Counted from the first letter of the stretch, positions 33,356-44,640 are shown. The stretch is 64,000 bases of DNA from Capsicum annuum (GCF_002878395.1 NC_061118.1:84879526-84943525); one strand, 5' to 3'. The notes: a model not told the origin generated them from the sequence alone. Numbers and translations: made by a program.

Positions 33356-35765
33356 TGTCATGACCAAATTTTTAAGGTCATCTTGGCACCTACATTATTC
33401 TAGTAGTAGGTAAGCTAAACCATAGCTCAAAATATCGAGTAATAGTCTAATAAGAAACAAAAACAACTACAACAAACCTAGTGTATTTCCACAGTATGGG
33501 GTCTGGATAGGTTAAGATGTACGCAATCCATACCGCTACCTCTGAAGAAGTAGAGAGGTTATTTTCGATAGACCCTCAGCTCATGATAAAGGTTATTAAA
33601 AAAGGAAATGGTTGACATAACCGAAATAAAGAATAAGAAATAATAAAATAAAACTATAGACATATGAAATATGGGAAATAAGAGGAACACGAAATTAAAA
33701 AAAATAGGGACTAAGAAATAAGAAATAGGATACCCACTGATTAGTACCATACCCTCACATTCCTAAGAAACTTATGTACATTGTCCTATGATTACTAACG
33801 TAGCTACACAAGACTCTTCTAATTGCTTGCTACACCAATACTAGACACTAGCATTCTACCCTTATAATCGACCTCCATACATTCTTATCTAGGTCATGTC
33901 CTCATAAAGCTGAAGATGATCCATGTTATGTCTAATCACGTCACTCTAGTATTTCTTCTCCCTACCTCTACTCCTCCTAAAATTATCCAATGCTAACCTC
34001 TTACACCTACAAATTGGGGCATCCATGCCACTCCTCATCACATGCCCAAACATCTCAGCCTTCTTTCCCACATCTTATCCTCCACCGAAGCCACTCCCAC
34101 CTTCTCCCAGATAATCACATTCCTAACTTTATCCCCTTTAGTAAGCCCACATATCCAATACAACATTCTTATTTTTTCCACCTTTAATTTTTGAATTTGA
34201 ACGTGCTTAGCTGGCCAACACTCTGCTCCATACAACATGGACGGACAAACTGCCACTCTATAGAATTTTCCTTTAAGCTTAAGGGGAACCTTCTTATTGA
34301 ACAACACTTTCGAGGCGAGCCACCACCTCATCTAACCTACTCCAATACGTTTAGAAACATCCTCATCAATCTCACCATTCTCTTGGATCATAAAGACAAT
34401 AATAATAGAAAATATACATATATATATACATACATAAGTATGTTATATAATAGAGAAGAGAGGAAAAAGTAAATCAAAATAAACCCTCAACACTTGTAAA
34501 GTTTGTACAAGAGCACCTATATCTTAAGGAACACAATGCCAAATATATAAAGTTGACTAATTCGATACCAAATTAGACTATCACAAAAGTAAAAGGGAAA
34601 GTATCTGCTTTAAACTCTGAAAGCTCACCCAAATCTCCAGTCAACAACACAACTCAAGGTCAACATCAACAGTGATGACTTATACTAGGATCTGCGTCAA
34701 GAAAAAAGATAGTATGTGTATCGAAACATAGGATACTCAGTAGGCATTGTTGGCTGATTGGACTCAATAATAGTATAAGTATAAATAAAGTGGGAATATG
34801 TATACTAAAGGAAATTAGTAAGGGTCAAAATGGATGTAATAGTCTATGCTATGCAAATGGGGTAATCAAATTCAAAAGTAGAAAAAAGTACCTAGCCATG
34901 ACCTAATTGGACCCTTATAAGCCAAAATGGCACACATAAGAAGAAATAAACTCAACTAAGCTCCAAGAATATTGGTGTGTACAAGAATTGAGTAACACTA
35001 ATATAAGGATATGATATAATAGTAGTAAATCTAAAATGAGCTAAGATGAGCAATATGTGTATTATCTACTCCTCCTTCAGCAATAAACATAAATCTTACA
35101 TCCATTATATTTCCAACACAATATCAATAAAAATACTGATAAATGATGTCAAAATCAAATTAAAAATAATGGATAATAACATTATAGCAAAAACCAAACT
35201 CGAATGGTAACTAATAACAGATTAATTGTAAGTTAAATGTTAGACTTGAATTGGTACTAATAAATGATATTCAATACTAACCCAGAGTTTTGATCCATTC
35301 AAAGTCAATTTAGTCCTATTTTCCCATTTTAAATAGCAAAATTTTTAGAGGGATCACCTGATTCAATTTATTAAGTCAAAATGCAATTTAAGGTTTAAAT
35401 GCTATCTTTCCAAGGGCACTGAAGCTCACAAGTATACTATGGTAATTAAGGCAATCTAATCCTAAGTAATCGTTTGAAAAAATAGTCTTACAATTATTAA
35501 GTCTGAAATGATTCCATCCTACAACAACCTACTAATGATTGGAAATATGCCCTACTATAAGTTTTGAAAACCAAATCTAAGGTAAACATCTAACCAAACC
35601 TAGGCTAAGACTTCTAAATTTAGTCTCAAGGCCCTATATATGCTAAGTCGAACTCTAATGGATAAGTGACTACTAACTTAAGAGAAACAAGGCCAGGATC
35701 TTCCCTATGACCCCTTGAATACCTGAAATATGATGAACTTTACTAAAAAGTTTAACTAAACAATA
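33356..35765 (-). repeat. 5' LTR of element C (copy 2), truncated
   Basis: Starts TGTCATGACCAAATTTTTAAGG like copy 1 and carries the same LINE. From 34400 to 35765 it continues with sequence matching 12740-14190 of the 3' LTR. Similarity ends near 35765, so the outer part of the LTR (including the region duplicated in the 3' LTR) is missing. Confidence 0.8.
33458..34386 (-). mobile_element. 5'-truncated RTE-type LINE (copy 2)
   Basis: Same truncation point, same ORF end and same 3' untranslated segment as 24237-25150. The frame 34331-34038 reads [20 protein letters not shown] then [20 protein letters not shown], and ends near [10 protein letters not shown], the RTE polymerase C-terminus. The shared breakpoints show the two LINE copies descend from one insertion that was later duplicated with its host LTR. 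Confidence 0.88.
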
Positions 35766-36654
35766 ATTATCTCTAGTTTATTAGAAGACTGATAATTGTT
35801 CGAACATAATCCCTAATAAATAATTCTTTTGCCATCTTTGTAGCGAAAAGGGGTTTCATGAATTTCTACTTTATGGTACAACTTTTCTCACTGAACACCT
35901 CTTAGTGACTTTCAAGCATGCCGAAAGGAAATTACATAAATTGATGCTGATGTTGCAAAGAAATTGACATAAAGCCAAAAATATAAAATTTCTCCATCTT
36001 GCCAACCCTGACCCATTTTTCATAGGCTTTGATATGATCCTCAGTGGCATTCCCTAGTTTTTCTATTGAAGCCTTCAACTATCACCATCACAACCTTTTA
36101 TGACATTATCCTTACTTTTGACACTCAATTTTGGTTCTCTATATTTTAATTTATCATTGAAGCTTCAGTGTGAAAATAAATATTTCTATTAAGAAAAATA
36201 ATCTATTAAAAATAATTTTGTAGTATTGTCATTTAATCTAGCAAAGTTTTTCTTTAATATTATTTTTATGAACATTCAATAGTTTAAATATATACAAATA
36301 TTTATTTCATGCTTTTCATGCCAAGTAATTATTTTTTAAGGATAAAATAAGTATTGATTAGCTATATATGTATTTCCACATAAATGTTATTGAAATTTTG
36401 GAAGCTTAATTAATTCATTAATTACTAAATCATCTTGCTTTATCTTAAATTGACCAATTTTACCAATAAATTTAATTTTTCAAAGTAACTATTTTCAATA
36501 TTAGCTATTGTGCCTATATAACATACTAATTAGCTACAATATTTAAAAATATTTGAGCAAGAGTACCTGATAATCAAGAAACATTTGAATTATGCTTTCT
36601 AATACTCATCTTGGCCATTTAAATTAGTTTGTTTTAAGGGCTAGGGAATATTCA

Positions 36655-36656
<2 letters not shown>
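35766..36656. other. AT-rich stretch with no recognised feature
   Basis: Follows the truncated element C LTR. No open frame of note and no similarity to other parts of the window. It may be unique host DNA or an unrecognised repeat. The 36400-36600 part is especially A/T rich. Confidence 0.4.

Positions 36657-36686
<30 letters not shown>
36657..36686. repeat. (AT)15 microsatellite
   Basis: Uninterrupted AT dinucleotides for 30 bases. It lies at the probable downstream edge of the pararetrovirus noncoding region. Confidence 0.95.
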
Positions 36687-36691
<5 letters not shown>

Positions 36692-37262
36692 TTGGACCCA
36701 TAATTGAACCCATTAAAATAAAAAGGGCTAAATGAGGGGAAGTATGGAGAAGAAGCAAGTAAATATAAATGATGAAGATATTTAAATAGAAATGCATTAA
36801 TAAACTGAGTAAACGAGGCTGATCATGCGTAAATAAAGTAATTAATTTATTAAAAGAGGTGGTGGTGTCAACCATAAGTAATAAATACAGTAAAAAGACA
36901 TGTTAATAAAGTTGTGAAAATGACAAAGTTGAAAAAATTAAACTTTGATACTAATATAAAATAAAACTTGAACGTTACAAGAGATAAGGAGAAAAATCTA
37001 ACCAAGACTTCTGGAGAGAGAGATTTCTTGTAAGAAAACTAATGTGCTCCCTACAAAGGGAGAACTAGGTTACATATAGCGAAAAAATGCTATAGTAAAA
37101 GCGCTATAGTGTTACTACAGTGAAGCTACAGTAACCCTCAATTATTTTTAAGCAAATGATTGTTGATGTCATGTATATCATTAATGTTCATGACCAATGG
37201 GTGATGGTTTTGTCTTGTCAAATTGGCTGACAATCTTCATCATCAATAATTTTAGATTTTTT
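36687..37262 (-). other. Probable noncoding region downstream of the pararetroviral ORF
   Basis: This stretch follows the last stop of the pararetrovirus-like C-terminus on the minus strand. It is AT rich and carries a cluster of four RCTAYAGT motifs (37089-37133) with a TATAT sequence nearby (37075-37080). In this virus group the promoter lies in the noncoding region after the ORF, so a promoter role is conceivable. I found no initiator-tRNA primer site here. Confidence 0.45.
37089..37133. repeat. Cluster of four RCTAYAGT motifs
   Basis: GCTATAGT (37089), GCTATAGT (37103), ACTACAGT (37114) and GCTACAGT (37125) are spaced 14, 11 and 11 bases apart, with a fifth partial TATAGCG at 37076. The 11-base spacing is close to one helical turn, which fits a protein-binding array; this is inference. 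Confidence 0.6.
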
Positions 37263-38684
37263 TTACGAACGTTGACAGCTGAAAATCTTAGTTTTGATTT
37301 GATGGAGGATTTTTTTTATTTCTGGAATGAAATATCCTCTTTTACCTTGCCTAGCTAATAATGCAGCTAAAATTAAGATTCTGCTATAAAAAAAGATTTT
37401 GGCCGCATATGTTGAGCCAGATATCCAGGGTTGTGTAGAAATCATTTTTTTCATATCTAACACTTAAGTCTCTATTGAATTTTAATTTTTATACCACTTG
37501 CACTACCCTTGGAGGTCTATTCATGGAAGTCCTTTGTGCCCCTATAGCTTGTGAAATGCTAATTTCTGAGAAAATATCCATAGGATGTGAACTTATGGAA
37601 TAATTAAAAAAGTAGAGAAACTTGATGTTCAGTATGAAATCTGTGAGTAAAGTATTCATATCCTTCTATTAATAAGGGAGGAAGGATCTCAAAGTTTTTA
37701 CCATATATTGGACACCATTGATGCAAAAACCATTGAGAAAATTCATAGACTAGTTTCTCTCAACGAAAAAATAACGGTGCTTGCTAGTTTTATTCTAAAA
37801 GGTAAATGCATTCACCCACATACTTTGATAGTTAAAATAATTATAATAGTAGGGGTCATAATCCATAGAAATCCATCGATATTTTATCGGGTGCATGCCC
37901 CATTTTTTAGGTGAGATTGTTTGGTAAATCCATACTATAGTATGAGTAATATAAGATTATGTTTGATTATCTTTTTGGGGTATAAAAAAGAAAGACTTAG
38001 TATCTGTGAGAATAAATTCATAGTACTTCTAAGCATAGGCAAGAGATTTTTGAATAAAGTTTGCTGAAGGGATATGTTTTTACCTACCTACCTCCTAGGG
38101 GTTATAGTGCTAAAATTTGGGTTAAATTTGTATTATTGGGTTAATACTAGCCTTTTTGAACAAAGTTGTATCATCAAAAGAGGATTCTCTACTACAAAAA
38201 ATTTGTTGTGCTGAAACTATTTTACTCAGCATTGGATATACCTTTGAATTATTTTGTGAAAAATTAAAGGAAAATTTATTATGCTTTATACCTCCATAAT
38301 ATTTTTAATGGAGCTTGTTGTAGCAACGGAATATGAAGAATATGCTTGTATTTGGGCCTCAACTTTTGAAAATAATCTTTGAAAGATCTCAATAATCTCT
38401 AATCAAATCTTTCTTATTGGAACTTGATATGGTAGTTGGATCCGTAATACCAATGAGTAAGATCCATAGTTTAAAATCTTATTATGTCCATGGAGCTAAC
38501 ATTGTTTGGCCCAACTCAGTTTCTTCTTGTTCTTTCTCCTTAACTAAATCAGTCCATTTTTGGGGGTTTGAAATTGTTGTTAGAATTGGTCCTGCCTCCA
38601 TCATATATGATTGATGAATTTCATGCATGTCATAGTTAACTTGTGTTTGATACCTTGGATGGTTTGGTCTAGAAATTATTATTT
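37263..38684 (-). pseudogene. C-terminal extension of the endogenous pararetrovirus polyprotein
   Basis: Minus strand, separated from the rest by Sirevirus H. 38683-38505 is open (RPNHPRYQTQVNYDMHEIHQ, then PQKWTDLVKEKEQEE). Later blocks include KYYEFILTDTKSFFF near 38010-38040 and YYYNYFNYQSMWVNAFTF near 37800-37860. The frame 37463-37263 ends ILAALLARQGKRGYFIPEIK then a stop. The order and the Tyr/Trp-rich character resemble the C-terminal region of florendovirus-type polyproteins. It has several stops. The family assignment rests on memory of the group, so it is a moderate call. Confidence 0.6.
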
Positions 38685-38689
38685 ATAGT

Positions 38690-39442
38690 TGCTATATCTT
38701 GGTTTTATGATGATCAGCTGACAATAACGGACCAGGTCCATTGTTCTTCATAGAAACATACAACTGTCAAAAGGCCTACATTATTTTATCATCCTGTGTA
38801 AAAAAATCTGCATGCGAGATGTGTACTAGTTAGGATACTTGGCCCAAACCAGATTTCTCCCCTAATCATTACTCTACTAAAAAAGGAAAAGAATGCTTCT
38901 AGATTGGTGGGTTTTCATAGTCTAATAAGTCAATAGTGAAATAGGCAAAAACTCAACTTTGAAATATTTCTAATGTTCTTTATTTATTTATATACTGAAA
39001 GAGTGAGTGTTCTTTAGTAGAGTCATTATTTATAACTAGATTACTTAAATTATAAAAGTAATGTTTCCCTTGGTTTGTTAAGAATGCTTAGGTAGAGTTA
39101 CTTATGCTCAGTATTGGTTCAAATTAATTAGTACTGAGGTGAGTTCTTAGCAGTGTTGTCAAGTTAGGTTTATAATAGAGTTATTGCAAATTGGTGGAGC
39201 CTAGAGTTAGATTAATTGGTGTTTGTAATTAAGAGTTTGATTATAGTGGACTGTTGAGTGCTATTAAGGGCAAGCCATGATTTTTCCTCCATTGCGCAAG
39301 GAGGTTTCCACTTTAAATCACTGTGATCTTTACTTTACTAGAAGGTTTTATTTTTTAAGAGCTTTAGTGGTTAATTACATGTGATTGAATTTAAGGGACC
39401 TGGTCCTTCTTAGTGTGGTACAAAAACCCCCGCGTTACAACA
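38690..39442 (+). repeat. 5' LTR of Sirevirus H
   Basis: Starts TGCTATATCT and ends CGCGTTACAACA. Aligns with 49280-50028, sharing AGCTGACAA, GGACCAGGTCC, GGAAACATACA-like, AAAGGAAAAGAATG and TTTCCACGTTAAATCACTGT-type blocks. Divergence between the LTRs is clearly visible, so the insertion is old. Confidence 0.9.
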
Positions 39443-39443
39443 A

Positions 39444-39456
39444 TTAGTATCAGAGC
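39444..39456 (+). other. Degenerate primer binding site of element H
   Basis: TTAGTATCAGAGC differs from the tRNA-iMet site TTGGTATCAGAGC by one base and starts two bases after the LTR end. Confidence 0.85.
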
Positions 39457-39499
39457 TAGAACACCTTAAAAGGTTAACACCTAGAGTGATTTTGTTATC

Positions 39500-40410
39500 A
39501 TGATTGCGCCACCTAATCTTTAACAAGTGCAATCTACCACTAGACCACTTAGATTTAATATCCAGTTCTATGGGTGTTGGAAAACAAGGATGTATGACTT
39601 TATTATGGCTGGGGATAGTTAGCTGATGGATATAATTCCTTATGGTCCATATGTTCCAGTAAGAGAGGTTAAGAAAGTAGACATAACGAGAATAATTATA
39701 AAAATATGGAGAGAGTATGATGATGAAGATAGAAGAAAAGTTGAGAATATTTATAAGGACATGAAACTGTTAGTCTACAAAAATGCTAAAGAAATCTAGG
39801 ATTGCCTAAAGACTGATCATGAAGGAACTACTGACGTAAATGATTCATAAGTTTATATATTGTCTACTCAGTATGAAAAATTCACCAAAACAGGAGAAAC
39901 TATCCAAGAGATGCACAATAGATTCACTTCAATCACAAATTAGTTGCACTACTTTGGAGAAGTATTTCCTTTGTACAAAAAGGTGTGAAAAATTTTAGGG
40001 GTTCTTCCTAAATCTAGTGAAGTCAAAGTTGATGCTATAACTGAGGAAACAAACTTGAAAACTCTCACAATGGATGAACTTATTCATAAATTAAAGACTA
40101 ATAAGATCAAAAAACAGCAAGGGAAAGATAAAAAGGAAGAAAAAAGAGAAAAATATCTTGCTTTGATGACTAAAAAGTCTGACTCAAGTGAAGAAGACAT
40201 AAATTCTTCCTATTTGGCAAAAAGAATTGTTAGAGAAATGAAGAAAAGTAGTCAATTTCAAAAAAGAGAAAGTAACAACAAAAAGGGAGATATTGTAGAG
40301 GTCTGTCATAAATGTGAAAGTCCTGATCATTTCATCAAGGACTTTCTAATGCAAAAAATAGTTTACCAGGATTACCATAAAGATCGGAAGTGACAGAGGT
40401 AAGAGTAGGG
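39500..40410 (+). pseudogene. gag of Sirevirus H (capsid and zinc knuckle)
   Basis: Start codon at 39500. Residues MIAPPNL, a stop, then the capsid blocks LKTDHEGTTDV, LSTQYEKFTKTGETIQEMHN, LHYFGEVFPLYKKV and KILGVLPKSSEVKVDAITEE. The open stretch 40055-40393 has LKTLTMDELIHKLKTNKIKK, a Lys/Glu-rich part, and the knuckle CHKCESPDHFIKDF, where the last Cys of CX2CX4HX4C is Phe. These match UBN2-type gag of Solanaceae sireviruses. Five or more stops interrupt the N-terminal half. Confidence 0.88.
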
Positions 40411-40915
40411 ACTAGGTCCCTGTAATGTCAACAAGAAAGGTTGTCACTGCTTTTTCAGTTAAGAAGGCCTTTGTTGTCTGGGGGACTCTTCCAATGAATC
40501 CGAGGAAGGTAGAAATCATGAAGATTTTTATATGCCAGCAGTAGAGGATGAGAAACTAACCTTTGTTTTCTTCTTTGATTTCATGGAAAACACTGATATT
40601 TAATATGAAAGTGAGGTAACTCTCTCTTACATTAAAGAAAACTTGGAAAACTACTCCGTTAGAAAGATAAAAAAACTTTCTAATTTGTTAATTGATTCTA
40701 TGTGTGAACTGACTATTGAGAAAAATGCTCTAAATGAGAAGGTAGAGGATTAGGAGCTTGAACTAATTGCTTTAGCTCTCTATATATCCAAAATAAAGGA
40801 ACAGGTTGCTAAGTTGAAATCTAAAAACTAGAGTTATGTGAGTCAATTGGAGAAGGTAGATAATACTTATGATAAAGAGAAGAAAAATGATCAAGAAGAT
40901 AAAGTAGAAGATCAG
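40411..40915 (+). pseudogene. gag coiled-coil extension of element H, left of the nested LTR
   Basis: After the knuckle the frame reads ESEEGRNHEDFYMPAVEDEK-like acidic sequence, then KLSNLLIDSMCELTIEKNAL and YISKIKEQVAKLKSK with heptad-like Leu/Ile/Lys spacing. It ends at KEKKNDQEDKVED where the solo LTR interrupts it. Sireviruses carry this Glu/Lys coiled-coil extension between two zinc knuckles. Confidence 0.75.
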
Positions 40916-41714
40916 TGTAACGCCTCGATTCACTGAACAGAAATGCTACACAATGCTCATGAACCCAAGGAACCACAAGCTAACCCATGACTGATATCTT
41001 TACCTGTAAACTACATAATATTTCATAAAATATGAGGAAACATGAACTATAAGGCCATAAGGTTCAATACTGATACATATCTAAAAAATATGGTTTAAAA
41101 ATACCAAAAAGAAACATAAATACTGAAGTCTGAACATCTAATCTGACATCTAGTCTAAAAGCCTCTAACTGAACTGAATAAGGAGTTGATGGTACATGTC
41201 CCCAACTAACTCCAACAACTGAAATAAATTGAAAATTAAAATAGAAATGAAATCATCATGTCCTCGAAGGATGAGGACTAACGTCTAATTCTGACTGCTG
41301 ATCCTGGAATCTACTGCTGATTTGGAGCTCATGCCTCTGAACCTATCGTGTAACATAAAAGAAAGCACCATAGTACAAATGCGTTAGTACATCTGAATGT
41401 ACTGAGTATACGAGTAAGGTAGGCTAAATGCAAAAGGGTTATATGAATAGACAATATCGACTGATATGAACGTAAGAGTACATGCATGGATACGTAACTG
41501 TAACTGAACTCATGGAGATACTGACTACTAAGTCTGAATACAGACAACATGAGTGCACTGATAATGAGATTTTGAAAGACTGAGTTTACTGAAATTGATA
41601 TGTAAATCAGTAATAAATGATGGATCTGATATTGTATTACTGAATACTGGGAGACTAATACTATATTGTTGATAAAGAAATGATTGTTTTTGACAGTTCA
41701 AATTATGAAGAACT

Positions 41715-41955
41715 AGTCTAATTGACTATATCTGACAGTCCTAAAGTTGAGTACTGATAGCATGAGTTCTGATAACTTTTGTGATTGATAGCATAAGTGA
41801 TTGTATCTGATAGTCCATAAATCTAAAGAAAACTATCTGAGTTTAATTTTATTTCTGAATTGACTGTATCTGACAATGCTGATATACTGAAATCTGAAGA
41901 ACTATCTGAGTTCTTTACTGAGACTAGGTAGTTATAGCTGACATTCCTGAAATCT
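41715..41955. repeat. About 70-bp imperfect tandem repeat in the nested LTR, four copies
   Basis: TATCTGACAGTCCT-like blocks occur near 41729, 41804, 41867 and 41936, each followed by GAACTATCTGAGTT-like sequence. The D LTR has one copy at the same place (near 22370 and 31345), so this LTR gained units. Confidence 0.75.
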
Positions 41956-42480
41956 ATAACTGAAACTGTGGGAAGTAGTTATCTAAACAACATGCCCCAA
42001 GTATGCTATAATTGCTAAGCTCGGGTCTAATCTCTACCCCAACTGAAGAGGTGTTAATACCGCGCCACTGGTAAGGACAATTGTGAGAACCCTATACTGG
42101 AAAGTACACAAATGAGAATAGTGGGAACCCTAAACTGATGGGTTAAGCCACCTCATCAACCCTAGTCTGATGGGTTATGATGTCTCAACCTACGCTGGCT
42201 ACATAGTTTTGGAACACAAGGATGATTGCTAAGAATCACACCCTTAATTTGCAGGTAAGTTCCCATCCATGGGTTTACTCGGTGCTAACTTCTACTCCCA
42301 TCTGAAGGACACTAAACTGAATAACTAAGTTGAACTGAATAACTGAACTAAACTGATTAGCTGAACTGGTACTGATTAACTGGACTGATACTAGTGGTAT
42401 TGTTTAGCAGAGCTAAACTAAGTTTACTGGATTCCGATGACTGACAAATAATACTGAGTTCTGAGGACTGGTTGAGAGTA

Positions 42481-42592
42481 CTGAAGTTACTGAGATTGAC
42501 TATGAATACTGAGGTTGCTGAGGTTACTGAGCACTGAGATTACTGAGATTACTGGACTACTGAGATTACTGAGATTACTGAGATTTTTGAGT
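42481..42592. repeat. Short ACTGAGATT-type tandem repeat in the nested LTR
   Basis: A run of TTACTGAGA/GGTTGCTGAG units of 9 to 12 bases, nine or more copies. It is expanded relative to one or two units in the D LTR near 22815-22835 and 31805-31830. Confidence 0.8.
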
Positions 42593-44157
42593 TTTCCTGA
42601 GTCACATGACTAACTCAATTCTATAGATCATGGCTTGACTGAGAGTATCGTGAAAACATGACATGGATCTAGGCACATAACTATATTTTTTGGGTACAAG
42701 TACCCCCAGGAATCGATGGAAGGAAACTAGCACAACTTGAATATCTTGAGTACACGACCATCAATAAAAATCCATAATACATGAGTGGGGGATTTCATGA
42801 AGTACATGGTCATCATAATATCTATCATGAATAGGAAAGTTTATAATCAAGTCATAAATCTCATATTCTAATATCATGGGCATTCCGACAATATACTATT
42901 CATAGCAATCGCATGGAAACCATTCAAAGATAAGGGAATGGCAACATGTAACGTTTAGTTTATATTGTAATAATTTGGGGATATTATACTTTATGTATTT
43001 ATTCAACATCTCAAACATGGTAGGAAAAGCGTGGATATATTTTGTGTACATAATTTATATCTCCATTATCTCACATGCTTTATACCACAGCAATAACAAC
43101 ACATAATTTTCATGGAAATTCTTATTGGAGTGTATGACTTACATGAACTTGTTATTTAGATATCATGAAATCATGTAAATATGAAGTTCTTACATACTAG
43201 GCATTTTATCGAACACCTTGCATGCATTCTTCAAGGCATAGGTGGATTTCATACCTGTATTCTATCAATCCATCTAAAGATCATGTTTTTTAACTAACAA
43301 CATAACTTTCATTAGATATACAGTCACGATACTATTCTATAGTAAAACAAACAAGCATCAACATGGGTATGATCATATCACTACATTCAACCAAGCTTTT
43401 GTATTTTAAATATTGATTCTTGAACTCCACGGACGAAAGAAATCCGCGGATGAACACTACACATACCTCGGAAGGGAGGTTCTTGATGATTGATGGAGGA
43501 ATTTTCTTGAAATTTGATCTTCAAGCTTGATTGTACAACCCTAGTTGTTTTTCTCCGATGGTGCTCTTGGATGATGAGCTTTGAGATGTTAATAGGGTTG
43601 TAATGTGTTTAGCAGCTATATATTTCATAGGGTTAAGTTTAGGGACGTGTAAGGAGTGTTAAAAGAAATAATTATCCTCAAAATAACTCAAAACGGAGTG
43701 TTTTTAGCATTGGAATTGACTTAGTCGGCACATAACTAATCGCCTAAGTTTGGTTGGGTGGCGCCTAACTAGTCACCTATCCTTACTGTCTCTTACGAAA
43801 ATGGGCATAACTTTTTCTCGGGTATTGGATTAAGGCAAAGTTGGTATCGTTGGAAATCTAATTCAATTATTTACAATTTGGTGGGTAGAAATATGCAAAA
43901 ATACCACAATAGCATCGAGTTATACTCATTCAAAGATGACCCTTGCAAAATCAAACACTAAAACTTGATGGATTCAAAAACTCTTAGCTTGTATTACCTT
44001 AAGTGACTCATATGAACATGCTTAATGTATCATAAGCTATCTTATCGCTAGGATACTCATTGAAAGTCATGCACTAAAATTCTACTCGCAGGATAGGAGG
44101 TTTCATACGTAGGAAAAATGGTTCGTCTCCTAGCTGAGAAACATACGGGGTATTACA

Positions 44158-44640
44158 ATCAGGAGCTTGAATTTATTTCTTTAACTCACCAAATATCTAA
44201 AATTGAAGAACAAGTTGCTAAGTTGAAATCTGAAAATCTGAGTTTGGTGAGTAAATTGGAGAACATAGATTATTCAGATAATAAGGGGGAGAAAGAAGCT
44301 TCAGAGTTTTAGATTGAGCTTGAAGAAAAATTAAAGGATTCTCAAAAACATCACATGACATTACTATAGAAGAATAAAAATTAGAAAAGGACCTAGTCCA
44401 TCAGAGAGAAGAATTTAATAAATCTCTACCATAGAGCACATCTTCATAGATCCATTAGAATTTAACTATTCAAGGTTTTTTGAAAAGCTAAGGACCTTGG
44501 GTATCAGTACAAACTCAATTACTTGGATCTCAGGGCAAGGTTTTTCATGATGTTATAAACAGAGTCCACAAACATCTAGGCTCTCATTGTAGAAGAGATA
44601 GTCATATGAAAAAGAACTATAAAGCAGGATTAGAGCTACA
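44158..44640 (+). pseudogene. gag C-terminal part of element H, right of the nested LTR
   Basis: The frame continues as QELEFISLTHQISKIEEQVA then KLKSENLSLVSKLENIDYSD. It repeats the block left of the solo LTR, so gag contained two coiled-coil units of about 54 residues. DLVHQREEFNKSL follows near 44390-44430, and a second zinc-knuckle remnant CRRDSHMKKN lies near 44595-44620. Stops and shifts are present. Confidence 0.75.

Larger units (their letters stand above)
40916..44157 (-). repeat. Nested gypsy solo LTR, 3.24 kb, with perfect target duplication ATCAG
   Basis: Begins TGTAACGCCTCGATTC and ends CGGGGTATTACA. Flanked by ATCAG at 40911-40915 and 44158-44162. It is a longer relative of the D LTR (30616-33018), sharing the start, GCTACACAATGCTCATGA, the GTGGGAAGTAG block near 41962, the CCGCGCCACTGGTAAGGA block near 42060 and the end. 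No interior is attached. Orientation is by analogy with D. Confidence 0.93.

Noticed and set aside
35766..36656. Possible host gene fragment
   Set aside because: No exon-like open frame, splice-site pattern or protein motif could be supported on either strand.
36624..36875. 83-codon minus-strand frame with a Tyr-Ile repeat
   Set aside because: The repeat is the translated (AT)15 microsatellite and the rest has no similarity.
38190..38260. CACTA transposon end (CTACTACAAAAAAT)
   Set aside because: The similarity to a CACTA terminal repeat is only a few bases, with no partner end, and the stretch reads as pararetroviral coding sequence on the other strand.
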